Positions 9,645 through 20,164 of a DNA stretch of 64,000 bases are shown one piece after another. The stretch comes from Nitrosomonas stercoris (GTDB taxonomy: Bacteria > Pseudomonadota > Gammaproteobacteria > Burkholderiales > Nitrosomonadaceae), in assembly GCA_006742785.1 (NCBI GenBank), contig AP019755.1, positions 1,426,001 through 1,490,000 of the forward strand. Reading direction: 5' to 3'. Both the position numbers and the translations under genes were made by a program. The notes under the pieces are model-generated. The model was not told the DNA's origin, ran no database searches, and saw nothing but the letters and a program-made list of their open reading frames with translations. Within the stretch, counting starts at the first letter, position 1, and each line of letters begins with the position of its first letter.

Positions 9645-12026
9645 ATGAAATTTACTGGAAATTGGTTGCGGAAATTTGTCGATTATCAGTGTTCTCGTGA
9701 AGAATTAGCGCACCAATTGACGATGGCAGGCTTGGAAGTTGAAAGCGTACAACCAGTAGCTCCTTTTTTTGATAAGGTCGTAACGGCAGAAATTCTCTCT
9801 GTTCAAAAACATACTAATGCTGATCGTCTAAAGGTATGTGAAGTTAATGTTGGCAAGTATGCTGATGCCTCTCTACAAATTGTTTGCGGAGCACCAAATG
9901 TAGCGGAGGGTATGAAGGTTGTATGTGCTCTGATCGGTGCTCGGTTACCAGAGTTAAATATAAAACGCGGTAAAATACGAGGTGTAGAATCTTTCGGCAT
10001 GTTGTGTTCTGCTAAGGAACTAGGGTTGGAGAGCGAAGTTGATGGGTTAATTGAGCTCCCCCATGACGCACCTGTCGGTATCGATTTCAGAGAATACGAC
10101 GAGCTGAATGATAGTGTCTTTACCTTAGCACTCACACCTAATCGAGCAGATTGTCTGGGGATGTTTGGTGTGGCACGTGAAGTTGCGGCGATCACTAACA
10201 ACGAACTTAATCTGCCAAAAATTGCGCCAGTTAGTTCGGAGATTCCTGATGTTCTTCAGATTGATGTCAAAGAACCACAAGCCTGCCCACTTTATTGTGG
10301 CCGTATTATAAAAGGGGTTACGGTATCTGATGTACAAATTCCCAAGTGGATGCATCAAGCCTTAGTGCGAGCAGGTTTGCGCGCAATTAATCCTGTAGTC
10401 GATATAACCAATTACGTTATGCTCGAAACTGGGCAGCCAATGCATGCGTTTGATCTTGCCAAGCTTGCGGAGGGAGGGGGTGCGAGAATTTGTGTGCGCT
10501 ATGCCGATGAGGATGAACGTCTATCATTATTAAATGGTGAAGTAATAGACTTACGGCGAAATTTTCTGGTTATAGCTGACAGCACTAAACCACTGGCGCT
10601 AGCGGGCATTATGGGCGGCGATGAGAGTGGTGTAGTGGATACTACAACAGATATTTTTCTTGAGAGTGCCTTTTTCTCACCCACTGTTATTAGCGGTAAG
10701 TCATTTACATTGGGTTTTGGATCAGACTCTTCATATCGTTTTGAACGAGGAGTAGATTTTTCGATGACGCGTAGCGTGCTCGAACGTGCTACAGCATTGA
10801 TTTTAGATGTTTGTGGTGGTAAAGCTGGCCCGATTGTTGAAGCGTGTGATCATTTACCAAAAAGAGAAGCTGTTAAAGTTCGTCCGGAACGTGTAGCGAG
10901 AATTTTGGGGGTGAATTTAGATATCGAATCGATAGCAGCGTATTTTCAGCGATTACAGTTTAGTTATTCTGTGACAGATGGAATGTTTCACGTTGTGCCG
11001 CCGGCTGCGCGTTTTGATTTAGAAATTGAGGAAGATTTTATTGAAGAACTTGCTCGTATTCATGGTTATGATTTAATTCCTGCTCAATTGCCTCAGGCAT
11101 CAATACATATGCTAGCTGAGCCAGAGATAGGTGTTTCACCTGTTGAGCAAGTGCGTAAGATTCTAATTGCAAGAGAATATCAAGAGGTAATTAATTACAC
11201 GTTTGTTGATGCTCGTTGGGAAACAGATTTTGTCGCAAATGATTCGCCCATCAAGTTAAAAAACCCCATTGCGAATCATATGAGCGTAATGCGAAGTAGT
11301 CTGCTGGGTGGGTTAATTAATAATTTACAATTTAATCTGAATCGCAAGCAGAGTAGGGTTAGAATTTTTGAGCTGGGCTCCTGTTTTCTTCAAAAAAATG
11401 GTCAGGAAGAAGAAATAGAAAATCTGGCTATGCTTTGCTCTGGAAGTGTATATCCAGAACAATGGGGAATCGCAGATCGAAAAATTGATTTTTATGATGT
11501 CAAGATGGATGTTGAATCTTTACTTGGGCTGCAAGATATCGAATTTCAATTGGCTGTTCATCCAGCATTACATCCAGGGAAATCAGCTAAAATTATGCTT
11601 GATGGAGAAGTAATAGGTTGGATAGGAGAACTGCATCCTCGTTGGTTGAGTGAGTATCAGCTATCACAATCTGCAGTATTATGTGAGTTACAAATAAATG
11701 CATTGGCTAGAAAATCGTTACCAGCAATGCAAACCTTTTCAAAGTTTCCATCTATAAGACGTGATATTTCAGTGGTAGTGGACAGTAGTGTAACGGCAGC
11801 TGAGTTACTGAAAATCATGAATCTGGAAAAAGGTAATCATGTCAGTGAGATTTCTTTGTTCGATTTATATAGTGGTAAGAATTTAGAATCCGGGAAAAAG
11901 AGTCTTGCTTTTCGTATTTTATTGCGGGGTACCGAGAAAAATCTTACAGATCAGGAGATCGATAAAACAATAAGTAAGTTGATCGATGTAGTTGGTCGTG
12001 AATTTGGCGCGATATTGCGCAGCTGA
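9645..12026 (+). CDS. pheT: phenylalanine--tRNA ligase beta subunit
   Basis: Beta subunit of phenylalanyl-tRNA synthetase, providing editing and tRNA binding. The 793-residue product has the expected order: EMAP/tRNA-binding domain (~40-150, with ERL-type [13 protein letters not shown]), B3/B4 editing domain (~210-385), B5 domain (~400-480, RVARILGV), inactive catalytic-like domain, and the C-terminal FDX-ACB anticodon domain (~700-793, [13 protein letters not shown]). Length and domains are normal. It lies between pheS and ihfA, as in many proteobacteria. Confidence 0.97.
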   Translation: MKFTGNWLRKFVDYQCSREELAHQLTMAGLEVESVQPVAPFFDKVVTAEILSVQKHTNADRLKVCEVNVGKYADASLQIVCGAPNVAEGMKVVCALIGARLPELNIKRGKIRGVESFGMLCSAKELGLESEVDGLIELPHDAPVGIDFREYDELNDSVFTLALTPNRADCLGMFGVAREVAAITNNELNLPKIAPVSSEIPDVLQIDVKEPQACPLYCGRIIKGVTVSDVQIPKWMHQALVRAGLRAINPVVDITNYVMLETGQPMHAFDLAKLAEGGGARICVRYADEDERLSLLNGEVIDLRRNFLVIADSTKPLALAGIMGGDESGVVDTTTDIFLESAFFSPTVISGKSFTLGFGSDSSYRFERGVDFSMTRSVLERATALILDVCGGKAGPIVEACDHLPKREAVKVRPERVARILGVNLDIESIAAYFQRLQFSYSVTDGMFHVVPPAARFDLEIEEDFIEELARIHGYDLIPAQLPQASIHMLAEPEIGVSPVEQVRKILIAREYQEVINYTFVDARWETDFVANDSPIKLKNPIANHMSVMRSSLLGGLINNLQFNLNRKQSRVRIFELGSCFLQKNGQEEEIENLAMLCSGSVYPEQWGIADRKIDFYDVKMDVESLLGLQDIEFQLAVHPALHPGKSAKIMLDGEVIGWIGELHPRWLSEYQLSQSAVLCELQINALARKSLPAMQTFSKFPSIRRDISVVVDSSVTAAELLKIMNLEKGNHVSEISLFDLYSGKNLESGKKSLAFRILLRGTEKNLTDQEIDKTISKLIDVVGREFGAILRS

Positions 12027-12225
12027 TATTATGCCTTATATACCATCTTTGTTTTATGAGAAATAAAATAAGTACCAACAGCATTCGTTTGTTTTTTCTC
12101 AAATATGGAAAGCGTATTTCGGTGTGATAATTAGTGGCTATTTTTTTGTTAAGAGTGTTTAAATATCATAAATTTTAATATTGGTTTGGGATATTTACTC
12201 TATTTTTTAACTTAAGGGTGGATAT

Positions 12226-12534
12226 ATGGCTTTAACCAAAGCGGAGCTAACTGATTTGTTATTTGAGAATATCGGTCTGAATAAGCGTGAAGCAAAGGAG
12301 GTTGTTGAGTGTTTTTATGATGAATTACGAACAGCGCTTCAGAATGGAAATGGGGTAAAGCTTTCAGGTTTTGGTAATTTTCAATTAAGAACAAAACCAC
12401 AGCGTCCGGGTAGAAATCCCAAAACTGGTGAGGAAATTCCTATTTCTGCACGCAGAGTGGTTACTTTTCATGCTAGTCAAAAACTTAAATCGATGGTGGA
12501 AGCCAACTATCACGGTAAATCAGGTGCAAGTTAA
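12226..12534 (+). CDS. ihfA: integration host factor subunit alpha
   Basis: DNA-bending nucleoid protein that forms a heterodimer with IhfB. The 102-residue product starts [17 protein letters not shown] and has the DNA-contacting arm with [20 protein letters not shown]. Position directly after pheT identifies it as the alpha subunit rather than HU or IhfB. GGGTGGATAT precedes the ATG, and a 199-base gap after pheT probably contains its own promoter. A MerR-type gene often follows ihfA in proteobacteria; it is absent and a tRNA gene comes next. Confidence 0.95.
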   Translation: MALTKAELTDLLFENIGLNKREAKEVVECFYDELRTALQNGNGVKLSGFGNFQLRTKPQRPGRNPKTGEEIPISARRVVTFHASQKLKSMVEANYHGKSGAS

Positions 12535-12628
12535 TTGCTTCTATTTTTAATTACAAAAATGATAGGTGGGTTACCATAGATCTAGTGTTTTTTTATGGGT
12601 TTTTGCAAGTAATTGTAATTAATAAATT

Positions 12629-12705
<77 letters not shown>

Positions 12706-12831
12706 GTTTTTGATGTTTTAAGTATAGAAATAGTAGCGTTGATAGTTTTTCAGGAGTTGTGGAGATTTCCTAATTTGTTCACCTGAAAATACTGAATGAT
12801 TAGTTATATTGCTTGTTTTTAAGGATATAAA

Positions 12832-13575
12832 ATGCGCATTTTGCTCAGTAATGATGACGGGTATTTTGCGCCTGGTATTGCTAGTTTAGCGGAGGTGCTT
12901 TCTAGTATTGCAACGATAACGGTAGTAGCGCCAGAACGAGATCGTAGTGGAGCAAGTAATTCCCTCACACTGGATCGCCCTCTTAGTTTACATAAATCGC
13001 ATAACGATTTTTACTATGTGAATGGTACTCCAACAGATTGTGTCCATCTTGCTGTCACTGGCATGCTGGATGAATTGCCTGATATGGTAATTTCCGGTAT
13101 TAATGATGGTGCCAATATGGGGGATGACACTATTTATTCCGGCACAGTTGCGGCCGCTACTGAAGGCTTTTTATTGGGGTTGCCTTCAATTGCAGTGTCT
13201 TTGGTTAGTGTCTCGCGTGGCAATTTTCCTACCGCAGCAAAAATTGTCTTGGATCTGGTTAAGCGATTTATAGATAATAGGTTTCATGTCCCTGTTTTGC
13301 TTAATGTCAATGTTCCTGATATACCGTATGAGGAGTTGCAGGGCGTAGAAATTACCCGTTTAGGCCGTCGACACAAGGCTGAGTCTGTCATTAGGTATCA
13401 AACCCCGCGGGGAGAGACAGTATATTGGGTAGGTGCTGCTGGTGCCGCACAAGATGCAAGTGAAGGAACAGATTTTTATGCACTGCAAAATAATCGTGTG
13501 TCGATTACTCCTTTGCAAATTGATTTGACACGTTACGACCAAATTGGCTATATCAAGAGTTGGTTAGATTTCTAA
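12832..13575 (+). CDS. surE: 5'/3'-nucleotidase SurE
   Basis: Metal-dependent nucleotidase acting on nucleoside monophosphates and linked to stationary-phase survival. The 247-residue protein has the family start [11 protein letters not shown] with the metal-binding D8-D9 pair, the conserved S/N motif GASNSLT, and the active-site loop [24 protein letters not shown] in which the key residues are present. AAGGATATAAA precedes the ATG. surE-pcm-nlpD is a conserved string; rpoS, which often follows, is not here. Confidence 0.96.
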   Translation: MRILLSNDDGYFAPGIASLAEVLSSIATITVVAPERDRSGASNSLTLDRPLSLHKSHNDFYYVNGTPTDCVHLAVTGMLDELPDMVISGINDGANMGDDTIYSGTVAAATEGFLLGLPSIAVSLVSVSRGNFPTAAKIVLDLVKRFIDNRFHVPVLLNVNVPDIPYEELQGVEITRLGRRHKAESVIRYQTPRGETVYWVGAAGAAQDASEGTDFYALQNNRVSITPLQIDLTRYDQIGYIKSWLDF

Positions 13576-13610
13576 GGTTTTTAATTATTTGGCCAAGGAG
13601 ATCTGGTGTA

Positions 13611-13694
13611 GTGAAAATTATACCCATAATGAGAATGGAGAGTTTTATTGTAGCGATATGCTTACTATTTATTAACCAGTTTTGTAAAAAATAG
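13611..13694 (+). CDS. possible 27-residue hydrophobic peptide
   Basis: A short frame begins at GTG 13611, ten bases after a good AAGGAG (13595-13600), and ends TAG. The predicted peptide has a single hydrophobic stretch (SFIVAICLLFINQF) and a basic end (CKK). I do not recognise it. It could be a small membrane peptide, or chance in the 174-base gap between surE and pcm. Confidence 0.25.
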   Translation: MKIIPIMRMESFIVAICLLFINQFCKK

Positions 13695-13749
13695 CAGGCA
13701 TAGTTAAAACTAATATTTTATTGGAAGAGATACAGAGGAGAGTAGTTGC

Positions 13750-14418
13750 GTGAGTGTGCGCTATTCTGAGGTTGGTATGACTTCACCGCGAACAAGAATT
13801 CGCATGGCCGAACGTTTAAGGAAGCAGGGGATTGAAGACGAGGTGGTATTGGCCGCAATGGCTTTAATTCCCCGTCATGTTTTTGTTGAAGAAGCATTAG
13901 CTTCTCGAGCATATGAAGATGTGGCGCTACCAATTAACTATGGACAAACGATTTCCAGCCCTTGGATTGTGGCGCGCATGAGTGAATTATTGCGAAATAA
14001 GCGTAATAATTCTCTTGAAAAGGTTTTGGAAATTGGAACAGGAAGTGGTTATCAGACAACTGTCTTGACTCAAATAGCAAATGAAGTTTATTCGCTTGAG
14101 CGAATTGGTCCTTTATTGACACGTACGCGTATCAGGTTGCGCAAATTAGGTATTCGCAATGTTTACTTAAAGCATGCTGATGGCATCGATGGCTTGTCAG
14201 AATTCAGCCCATTTGATGGCATCATGCTGACAGCCGTTATTCCCAAAATACCTGAGGTACTTCTGGGACAGTTGGCAGCGGGAGGAAGAATAGTGTTTCC
14301 CAAAGGTAGTGAGCAACAGTATCTTTGTATAATTGATCATACGCCTGAGGGTTTTGTCGAAACAATTTTAGATGAGGTGAGATTTGTACCTATTCTTCCG
14401 GGCATCATTAATAGATAG
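13750..14418 (+). CDS. pcm: protein-L-isoaspartate O-methyltransferase
   Basis: Repairs damaged proteins by methylating isoaspartyl residues with S-adenosylmethionine. The 222-residue product has the substrate-binding motif QTISSPWIVARM (~residues 64-75), the SAM-binding motif VLEIGTGSGYQT, and the later motif GGRIVFPKG. The start is GTG 13750 after CAGAGGAGAG. Length is normal. It sits between surE and nlpD. Confidence 0.95.
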   Translation: MSVRYSEVGMTSPRTRIRMAERLRKQGIEDEVVLAAMALIPRHVFVEEALASRAYEDVALPINYGQTISSPWIVARMSELLRNKRNNSLEKVLEIGTGSGYQTTVLTQIANEVYSLERIGPLLTRTRIRLRKLGIRNVYLKHADGIDGLSEFSPFDGIMLTAVIPKIPEVLLGQLAAGGRIVFPKGSEQQYLCIIDHTPEGFVETILDEVRFVPILPGIINR

Positions 14419-14503
14419 CTTCTCGTCCCTGTCTCTAAAAGATAAGATATCTTATTACTGCCTTTTGTTTTATGAAACTTAATTGTAGCGTAGCGCTAAA
14501 AAT

Positions 14504-15460
14504 ATGTTCACACGGATAGTTTTCTTAATTCTCGTTTTATCCTTGAGTGCCTGTGTTTCAAAACCTAATCCATCTCCGGTTGTTGAACGTCCATTAAATC
14601 GATATTCTACTGGAGGGAGTGGCTTTGATCAGAGCTCTTCAGAGCGAAAGGTGCATGTAGTACAAGGTGGCGATACATTGTATAACATTGCATTGAGACA
14701 TGGATTGGATGTCAGGCAGTTGGCGGAAATAAATAATATTACTAATCCTGAAGAATTACAGATTGGTCAGGAGCTGTATTTGCAAATGCCGTTTCCATCA
14801 AGTATAGAAAGTATGACAACCCAACAGGAAAATTTGTCTTCGAAGCCTATGCTTTACTCGATCTCCCAGCCCGAAGCTTTGGGTGTAATTGGTTATCAAT
14901 CTAATGTTCCCGAATATGAAAAGGGATTAGCAGGACCAATTAAGACCGAGCCAAGAGGCAGTGTGTTGCCTTATTCTGATTCAGCGCGTGATCAGTTGGG
15001 CAAGCAAACTGAGGGCGTCGTTGTGACTCAACAAACGATTGCTAATGCAAAGGAGAGCGCTGCCCAGCAACCAGCTAGTGCAGGTGTGAACAGAGGAGGG
15101 GTTAACTGGGGGTGGCCAGTAGAAGGACGGATAGTTAGTGGATTTTCTGATAAATCAAAAGGTGTGGGGATTGGGGGAACTCTTCAGCAACCTGTGCTAG
15201 CAGCTGCTTCAGGTACTGTGGTTTATAGTGGTAATGGTTTACGAGGCTATGGAAATTTAATTATTATCAAACATAGCGATAGTTATTTAAGTGCATACGG
15301 ACACAATAGTAAAATATTGGTGCATGAAGGAGAAAGAGTTGCCAAGGGGCAGAAAATTGCTGAAATGGGGAGCGCGGATGGTAGTTCAGCAAAATTGCAT
15401 TTTGAAATACGCGAAAAGGGCAAACCTGTTAATCCTCTTGGTTACTTACCAGCGAAATAG
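14504..15460 (+). CDS. nlpD: NlpD-type lipoprotein, LysM and degenerate LytM (M23) domain
   Basis: Outer-membrane lipoprotein that in relatives activates the septal amidase AmiC. The 318-residue product has a lipobox (LSLSAC, Cys 17), a LysM peptidoglycan-binding domain (residues ~50-95, VVQGGDTLYNIALRHGLD), a variable linker, and a C-terminal M23 domain (~205-315). The M23 metal ligands are degenerate: the usual HxGxD is GIGG and the HxH is KLH. This is typical of NlpD/EnvC proteins that activate amidases without cutting peptidoglycan themselves. It follows pcm and converges on the HAD gene. Confidence 0.9.
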   Translation: MFTRIVFLILVLSLSACVSKPNPSPVVERPLNRYSTGGSGFDQSSSERKVHVVQGGDTLYNIALRHGLDVRQLAEINNITNPEELQIGQELYLQMPFPSSIESMTTQQENLSSKPMLYSISQPEALGVIGYQSNVPEYEKGLAGPIKTEPRGSVLPYSDSARDQLGKQTEGVVVTQQTIANAKESAAQQPASAGVNRGGVNWGWPVEGRIVSGFSDKSKGVGIGGTLQQPVLAAASGTVVYSGNGLRGYGNLIIIKHSDSYLSAYGHNSKILVHEGERVAKGQKIAEMGSADGSSAKLHFEIREKGKPVNPLGYLPAK

Positions 15461-15475
15461 CAATCATTTAAAAGA

Positions 15476-16213
15476 TTACAGTGTTTTTTGCTGTAGATCG
15501 ATCAGAGTTTGTATGTTGAATGGCTTATTGTGGAGTGGCACCACATTTTCCAGATTACTCAGAACTAAGTCTGCTTTAGCAAAATTTTGCTGCTGAGTGT
15601 ATTCGCTCGGTGTGATAATTGTTTTGATACCGGCTGTGCTGGCTGCGATTAATCCATTTTCCGAATCTTCAATTGCAATACAGTCTTGTGCAGATAAGCC
15701 AAGCTGGTTGAGTACCCAATGATAAATGTCTGCAGCAGGCTTTTTTCTTGAAACAATATCGCCTGCCCCAATAACATCAAATTGTGCCAGCGCATCACTT
15801 CCCAATGCATATTGAAGCAAAGTGGTTACATTTTCGTATGTCGTGGTAGTCGCAATCGCAATTCTTATGTTTCTCTTTCGGAGCTGATTTAATAGACGAT
15901 TGACACCAGGACGTAGTGCTATTTTTCCCTTTTTTAGTAGGTTGAGGAAATATTCAGTTTTAACTTGATGAATTTGTGCGATCCATTCATCGGGATTATT
16001 TCTATTTAAAAGTGCAGGCGCATAATTTTTTAGGTAAAAATGAATGCGTTCTTTGCCACCACTAACGTGTAACAACGAACCGTATAATTTCACATCCCAT
16101 TGCCAATCAAGTTGAAATTGTTTGAAAGCGTAATTAAAAGCAACTCTGTGACCGTCTCGCTCGGTCTCTGCGAGTGTGCCATCAACATCAAAAATAACAG
16201 CGGAAAGAGGCAT
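15476..16213 (-). CDS. HAD-superfamily phosphatase, CbbY/PGMB-like
   Basis: A 245-residue haloacid-dehalogenase-like hydrolase. The nucleophile motif is FDVDGTLAETE (D9 and D11), motif II is IATTTT, motif III lysine lies in SRKKPAADIY, and motif IV is AIEDSENG. The helical cap insertion and sequence resemble CbbY and beta-phosphoglucomutase-like phosphatases, which dephosphorylate sugar phosphates such as xylulose-1,5-bisphosphate. The true substrate cannot be set from sequence. Its start is 12 bases after the end of the Sua5-type gene, so the two are probably cotranscribed. Confidence 0.85.
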   Translation of the reverse strand: MPLSAVIFDVDGTLAETERDGHRVAFNYAFKQFQLDWQWDVKLYGSLLHVSGGKERIHFYLKNYAPALLNRNNPDEWIAQIHQVKTEYFLNLLKKGKIALRPGVNRLLNQLRKRNIRIAIATTTTYENVTTLLQYALGSDALAQFDVIGAGDIVSRKKPAADIYHWVLNQLGLSAQDCIAIEDSENGLIAASTAGIKTIITPSEYTQQQNFAKADLVLSNLENVVPLHNKPFNIQTLIDLQQKTL

Positions 16214-16225
16214 ATTGCTTGAGAT

Positions 16226-17242
16226 TTATTTGTGAAATGTATGGCTAGCTCGAGTGAGCCGATCAGTAATAGCGAGCCATTCGGGATTGTCGGGAGGCGC
16301 TTCAACTAAAATCTGCTGAAAATTTTTATTGTCTAGATCACGCAGTGTTGTGTATAGATTTTGAGCAAATTCAATCGGATTGTCTGGCATGAAGATATAA
16401 TGAAGTAATTTGCTTGTTTTTTGCTGAATATCGATTTCATGTTTGCCCCATATGACAATCGCTGTGCGTATCTTTCGTTGTTGTAAGTCACAGGCGCGTG
16501 CAAAAAGAGATTTGCTGTGACAAATTTCGAGAGGGGTTATGGTGGCATAATGTGATACCAGAGATCCCGATGTTCGAATAACGCGATTGTGGGGTTGAAT
16601 CGTAACTCTTTGTTTGAGTACACTTTCAAGCTGTGAAACTGAAATACCGCCAGGGCGGAGAACAGTAATTTCATTATCAAGACAGCTGACAATCGTACTT
16701 TCAAGGCCTACTTCGCAATGACCACCGTCAAGAATAATATCAATACTGTCACCAAATGTTTCCTTTACGTGATCAGCAGTTGTAGGACTTATAAAACCAA
16801 AACGATTAGCTGAAGGAGCTGCAATCGCTTTATGGCTACCCAATTCTGTTAAAAGTTGCAATGCAATGGGATGACGAGGGATGCGCAACCCTACTGTGTT
16901 TTGACCACCAGTAGCGTTTAGAGGAACATGTTTGCTTTTGGGTAAAATCAAGGTTAAAGGCCCTGGCCAGAAATGTTCCGCTAGTATGAGCGCCTTCTGT
17001 GGAATGTTGCGTGCCCAGAAATCAAGTTCAGCTAATTTAGCAAAATGAACTATTAGTGGATGGTTATACGGCCTACCTTTAATTTCAAATATTTTTTTTA
17101 TTGCTTCAGGCTGAGAAATATCGGCTCCTAGTCCATAAACAGTCTCTGTTGGAAAGGCAACAACGCCGCCTTTGCGCAAATTTTCAGCTGCTCTAGTAAT
17201 TTTATTTGGTGTGCCGAGATCTGAATAGTGTGACTTAGACAT
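16226..17242 (-). CDS. tsaC: L-threonylcarbamoyladenylate synthase, Sua5 type
   Basis: Makes threonylcarbamoyl-AMP from threonine, bicarbonate and ATP for the t6A37 modification of ANN-decoding tRNAs. The N-terminal YrdC domain (~residues 10-200) has FPTETVYGLGAD, the nucleotide-binding KGRPYNHPLIVH and SANRFGFISPTTADHV. The additional C-terminal Sua5 domain (~215-338) makes it the long Sua5 form of 338 residues rather than the short TsaC. The ATG lies at 17240-17242. It leads the HAD phosphatase gene. Confidence 0.93.
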   Translation of the reverse strand: MSKSHYSDLGTPNKITRAAENLRKGGVVAFPTETVYGLGADISQPEAIKKIFEIKGRPYNHPLIVHFAKLAELDFWARNIPQKALILAEHFWPGPLTLILPKSKHVPLNATGGQNTVGLRIPRHPIALQLLTELGSHKAIAAPSANRFGFISPTTADHVKETFGDSIDIILDGGHCEVGLESTIVSCLDNEITVLRPGGISVSQLESVLKQRVTIQPHNRVIRTSGSLVSHYATITPLEICHSKSLFARACDLQQRKIRTAIVIWGKHEIDIQQKTSKLLHYIFMPDNPIEFAQNLYTTLRDLDNKNFQQILVEAPPDNPEWLAITDRLTRASHTFHK

Positions 17243-17305
17243 TATCCTTGTTGAGTAGATTGGAGGCGTCTGTATTCATGAGTAAGTATATATTTTGTTT
17301 CTTCT

Positions 17306-17455
17306 GAGAATCTGTTTAATATCTTGCTGAAGGGCGCATTACAGCGTTGAAATTGAGCTTAAAATACTCACATACTTCAAGTATGCTCCGTTTTCTCACT
17401 TAATTTTGTCCAACACTGCCTCATATTTATGGAATTCTTGGGCAAACTATGAGAA
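17306..17455 (+). repeat. degraded copy of the MITE-like element
   Basis: From GAGAATCTGTTTAATATC (17306-17323) through AAGGGCGCATTACAGCG to the CACTGCCTC region (~17430) this aligns base for base in spacing with 42275-42390. The core ACTCACATACTTC and AGTATGCTCCG blocks are shared. The right terminus is eroded, so the end coordinate is approximate. Confidence 0.6.
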
Positions 17456-17637
17456 AACGAAGAGTTGCTAGCTGTTAAATCCTCTATTGCGTTGGTACGA
17501 ACTCAATTCCTTATGATTTGTATGGTTATGATGTTATTTGTTTAGTTTTTGTAATGTTTTTGATTGTGTTGGCTATTATAAATGATTGATTTTCTGATAA
17601 GTAGTAAAAATTTCTAGTAGGTTAAATAAAAAAGGAC

Positions 17638-17666
17638 TTGACTAAAAGAGGCAAGGTGACTAGCCT
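17638..17666 (+). promoter_or_regulatory. possible promoter of amoA-amoB
   Basis: TTGACT (17638-17643), 17 bases, then TAGCCT (17661-17666), about 195 bases before the amoA start. The extended words CTTGACT and TAGYCTT match the sequence before haoA. The -10 is weak, so an activator or a different sigma preference is possible. Function is inferred. Confidence 0.4.
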
Positions 17667-17859
17667 TTCGAATGTATCTGGTATGGCTATTACGGTCTTG
17701 CTGGAACAAAAAAAGCAACACAGTCAAGCGAAAACCTTTTTATTGTTGTGGTTATTCGCAAAAAATGGAAAGTGATAAAAAGCATTGATTTTTATCACAA
17801 GTTTTAATGTAACAAGGTGTAGTGATGTTAACTTTCAATTATAAGAGGGGAGGGTAAAG

Positions 17860-18690
17860 TTGAGTATATTTAAAACAGACGAGATCCTGAAAGCGGCTAA
17901 AATGCCGCCGGAGGCGATCCATATGTCGCGTATGATTGACGCGGTATATTTTCCTATTCTAATTGTCCTGCTGATTGGCACCTATCACATGCACTTCATG
18001 CTGCTGGCAGGTGACTGGGATTTCTGGTTGGATTGGAAAGACCGTCAATGGTGGCCGGTACTGTCACCAATTGTTGGTATCATGTACTGCTCAGCCATCA
18101 TGTACTACCTATGGGTAAACTACCGCCAACCGTTTGGCGCCACGTTGTGTGTGGTCTGTATGCTGACAGGTGAATGGATAACCCGCTACTGGGGCTTCTA
18201 CTGGTGGTCACACTACCCACTTAACTTTGTGACACCATCCACCATGCTTCCAGGTGCATTGATGCTGGATTTCACCCTGTATCTGACACGTAGCTGGTTG
18301 ATCACAGCGTTAATTGGTGGTGCATTCTTTGGTTTGCTGTTCTACCCAGGTAACTGGCCAATCTTCGGACCAACCCACTTGCCAGTTGTTGTAGAAGGTA
18401 CTTTGTTATCTTTAGCTGACTACATGGGTCACTTGTATGTTCGTACCGGTACACCGGAGTACGTTCGTAAGATTGAACAAGGTTCACTGCGTACCTTTGG
18501 TGGTCACACGACAGTTATTGCAGCATTCTTCTCAGCCTTTATCTCCATGCTGATGTTTACAGTTTGGTGGTATCTGGGCAAAGTTTACTGCACAGCTTTC
18601 TTCTACGTTAAAGGTAAAAGAGGACGCGTTGTACATCGCAATGATGTGACAGCATTTGGAGAAGAAGGATTTGCAGAGGGGATCAAATAA
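17860..18690 (+). CDS. amoA: ammonia monooxygenase subunit A
   Basis: Membrane subunit of the copper enzyme that oxidises ammonia to hydroxylamine. The 276-residue product has the canonical length and sequence: [47 protein letters not shown] and the end [11 protein letters not shown]. It has about seven membrane helices. The start is TTG 17860, giving the standard MSIFKT N-terminus, after AGGGGAGGGTAAAG; Nitrosomonas amoA commonly begins with a non-ATG start. amoB follows directly. amoC, normally first in the operon, is absent upstream. Strong C-ending codon bias. Confidence 0.98.
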   Translation: MSIFKTDEILKAAKMPPEAIHMSRMIDAVYFPILIVLLIGTYHMHFMLLAGDWDFWLDWKDRQWWPVLSPIVGIMYCSAIMYYLWVNYRQPFGATLCVVCMLTGEWITRYWGFYWWSHYPLNFVTPSTMLPGALMLDFTLYLTRSWLITALIGGAFFGLLFYPGNWPIFGPTHLPVVVEGTLLSLADYMGHLYVRTGTPEYVRKIEQGSLRTFGGHTTVIAAFFSAFISMLMFTVWWYLGKVYCTAFFYVKGKRGRVVHRNDVTAFGEEGFAEGIK

Positions 18691-18691
18691 A

Positions 18692-19957
18692 ATGGGTATC
18701 AAAAACCTTTACAAGCGTACAGTGTTAGGGCTTTGTGGCGTTGCGGCCTATGCAATGGCAGCACTGACCATGACTGTAACATTAGATGTTTCTACAGTAG
18801 CAGCCCACGGAGAACGTTCTCAGGAACCATTCCTCCGGATGCGTACCGTGCAATGGTATGACGTTAAATGGGGTCCGGAAGTTACCAAAGTTAACGAGAA
18901 TGCTAAAATCACAGGTAAGTTCCACCTGGCTGAAGACTGGCCACGTGCAGCAGCGAGCCCACATTATGCATTCTTTAACGTAGGTAGCCCTAGTTCAGTA
19001 TTTGTACGTTTGAGTACAAAGATTAACGGCTCCCCAACGTTTATTTCTGGCCCAATGCAAATTGGTCGTGACTACGAATTCGAGGTTGATTTGAGAGCCC
19101 GCATTCCAGGTCGTCACCATATGCATGCCATGTTGAACGTCAAAGATGCAGGTCCAATTGCTGGCCCTGGATCCTGGATGAACATCACTGGTAGTTGGTC
19201 TGATTTTACCAACCCGATCAAACTGCTTACAGGCGAGACCATTGATACTGAAACATTCAACTTTGCCAACTCAATATTCTGGCATGGTCTCTGGATGGCC
19301 ATCGGTATCTTCTGGATTGGTATTTTCGTAGCTCGTCCAATGTTCCTGCCACGCAGTCGTGTTCTACTAGCCTATGGTGACGAAATTCTCATGGACCCAA
19401 TGGATAAGAAAATCACCTGGGTTCTGGCAATTCTGACCTTGGCGATAGTCTGGGGAGGATATCGTTACACAGAAACGAAACATCCTTACACAGTACCTAT
19501 CCAGGCTGGTGAAACCAAGATTGCTCCATTGCCAGTAGCACCTAATCCAGTTGCTATCACCATTGGCGATGCCAACTATGACGTACCGGGACGTGCACTG
19601 CGCGTAACAATGGAAGTGACCAACAATGGTGATCTGCCAATTACATTTGGTGAATTTACCACAGCTGGTATTCGTTTCATCAACAACACTGGCCGCAAAT
19701 ACCTGGATCCAAAATATCCACGTGAATTAATTGCAGTTGGTTTGAACTTTGATGACGAAAATGCTATTCAACCTGGAGAAACCAAAGAGCTGAGAATGGA
19801 AGCTAAAGATGCTTTGTGGGAAATCCAACGTTTGATGGCCTTGTTAGGTGACCCTGAGAGCCGTTTTGGTGGCTTATTAATGTCTTGGGATTCAGAAGGA
19901 AATCGCCATATCAACAGTATTGCTGGTCCGGTGATTCCAGTCTTTACCAAGCTCTAA
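18692..19957 (+). CDS. amoB: ammonia monooxygenase subunit B
   Basis: Mainly periplasmic copper-binding subunit of ammonia monooxygenase. The 421-residue product has a signal peptide ending at VAA, so the mature chain begins HGERSQEPF with H39; this residue and H143/H145 in GRHHMHAML correspond to the copper ligands known in PmoB. Two membrane helices lie at ~195-213 and ~241-259, between two cupredoxin-like domains. ATG 18692 follows GCAGAGGGG inside amoA and is one base after the amoA stop; a longer in-frame start inside amoA is not conserved. A strong terminator follows. Confidence 0.97.
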   Translation: MGIKNLYKRTVLGLCGVAAYAMAALTMTVTLDVSTVAAHGERSQEPFLRMRTVQWYDVKWGPEVTKVNENAKITGKFHLAEDWPRAAASPHYAFFNVGSPSSVFVRLSTKINGSPTFISGPMQIGRDYEFEVDLRARIPGRHHMHAMLNVKDAGPIAGPGSWMNITGSWSDFTNPIKLLTGETIDTETFNFANSIFWHGLWMAIGIFWIGIFVARPMFLPRSRVLLAYGDEILMDPMDKKITWVLAILTLAIVWGGYRYTETKHPYTVPIQAGETKIAPLPVAPNPVAITIGDANYDVPGRALRVTMEVTNNGDLPITFGEFTTAGIRFINNTGRKYLDPKYPRELIAVGLNFDDENAIQPGETKELRMEAKDALWEIQRLMALLGDPESRFGGLLMSWDSEGNRHINSIAGPVIPVFTKL

Positions 19958-19994
19958 TAAACAGTACTGAGGTACTGCGCATTAGTTAACACGG

Positions 19995-20040
19995 AACCGG
20001 TACATCGCCTGTCATACGACAGAGATGTACCGGTTTTTTG
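19995..20040 (+). terminator. terminator after amoB
   Basis: AACCGGTACATC (19995-20006) pairs perfectly with GATGTACCGGTT (20024-20035). A nested CTGTC/GACAG stem lies inside and a T run follows. Its strength suggests that most amo transcripts end here and that amoE-amoD are expressed by readthrough or from their own promoter. Confidence 0.88.
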
Positions 20041-20164
20041 TTACAGTACAAATTCTGAACGAAAGCAAATAAGCGACCTATCCTATTTAGTACTTTACGA
20101 CTGAATAGAAGGAAAATATAAAAATGAGAAGAGTGTATTTACTAAAGACAAGTAAGGAATCGTC

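Larger units (their letters stand above)
17243..17859. other. 617-base gap before amoA with no amoC
   Basis: This gap between the divergent Sua5-type gene and amoA holds a degraded MITE-like element (17306-~17455) and a possible amo promoter (17638-17666). Reading all frames, I find no stretch resembling AmoC, which would normally end 100-200 bases before amoA. Confidence 0.6.

Noticed and set aside
17638..17775. TTG-started frame of ~45 codons before amoA that might be an amoC remnant
   Set aside because: The sequence has no AmoC-like residues or membrane segments, and the start overlaps the promoter-like motif.
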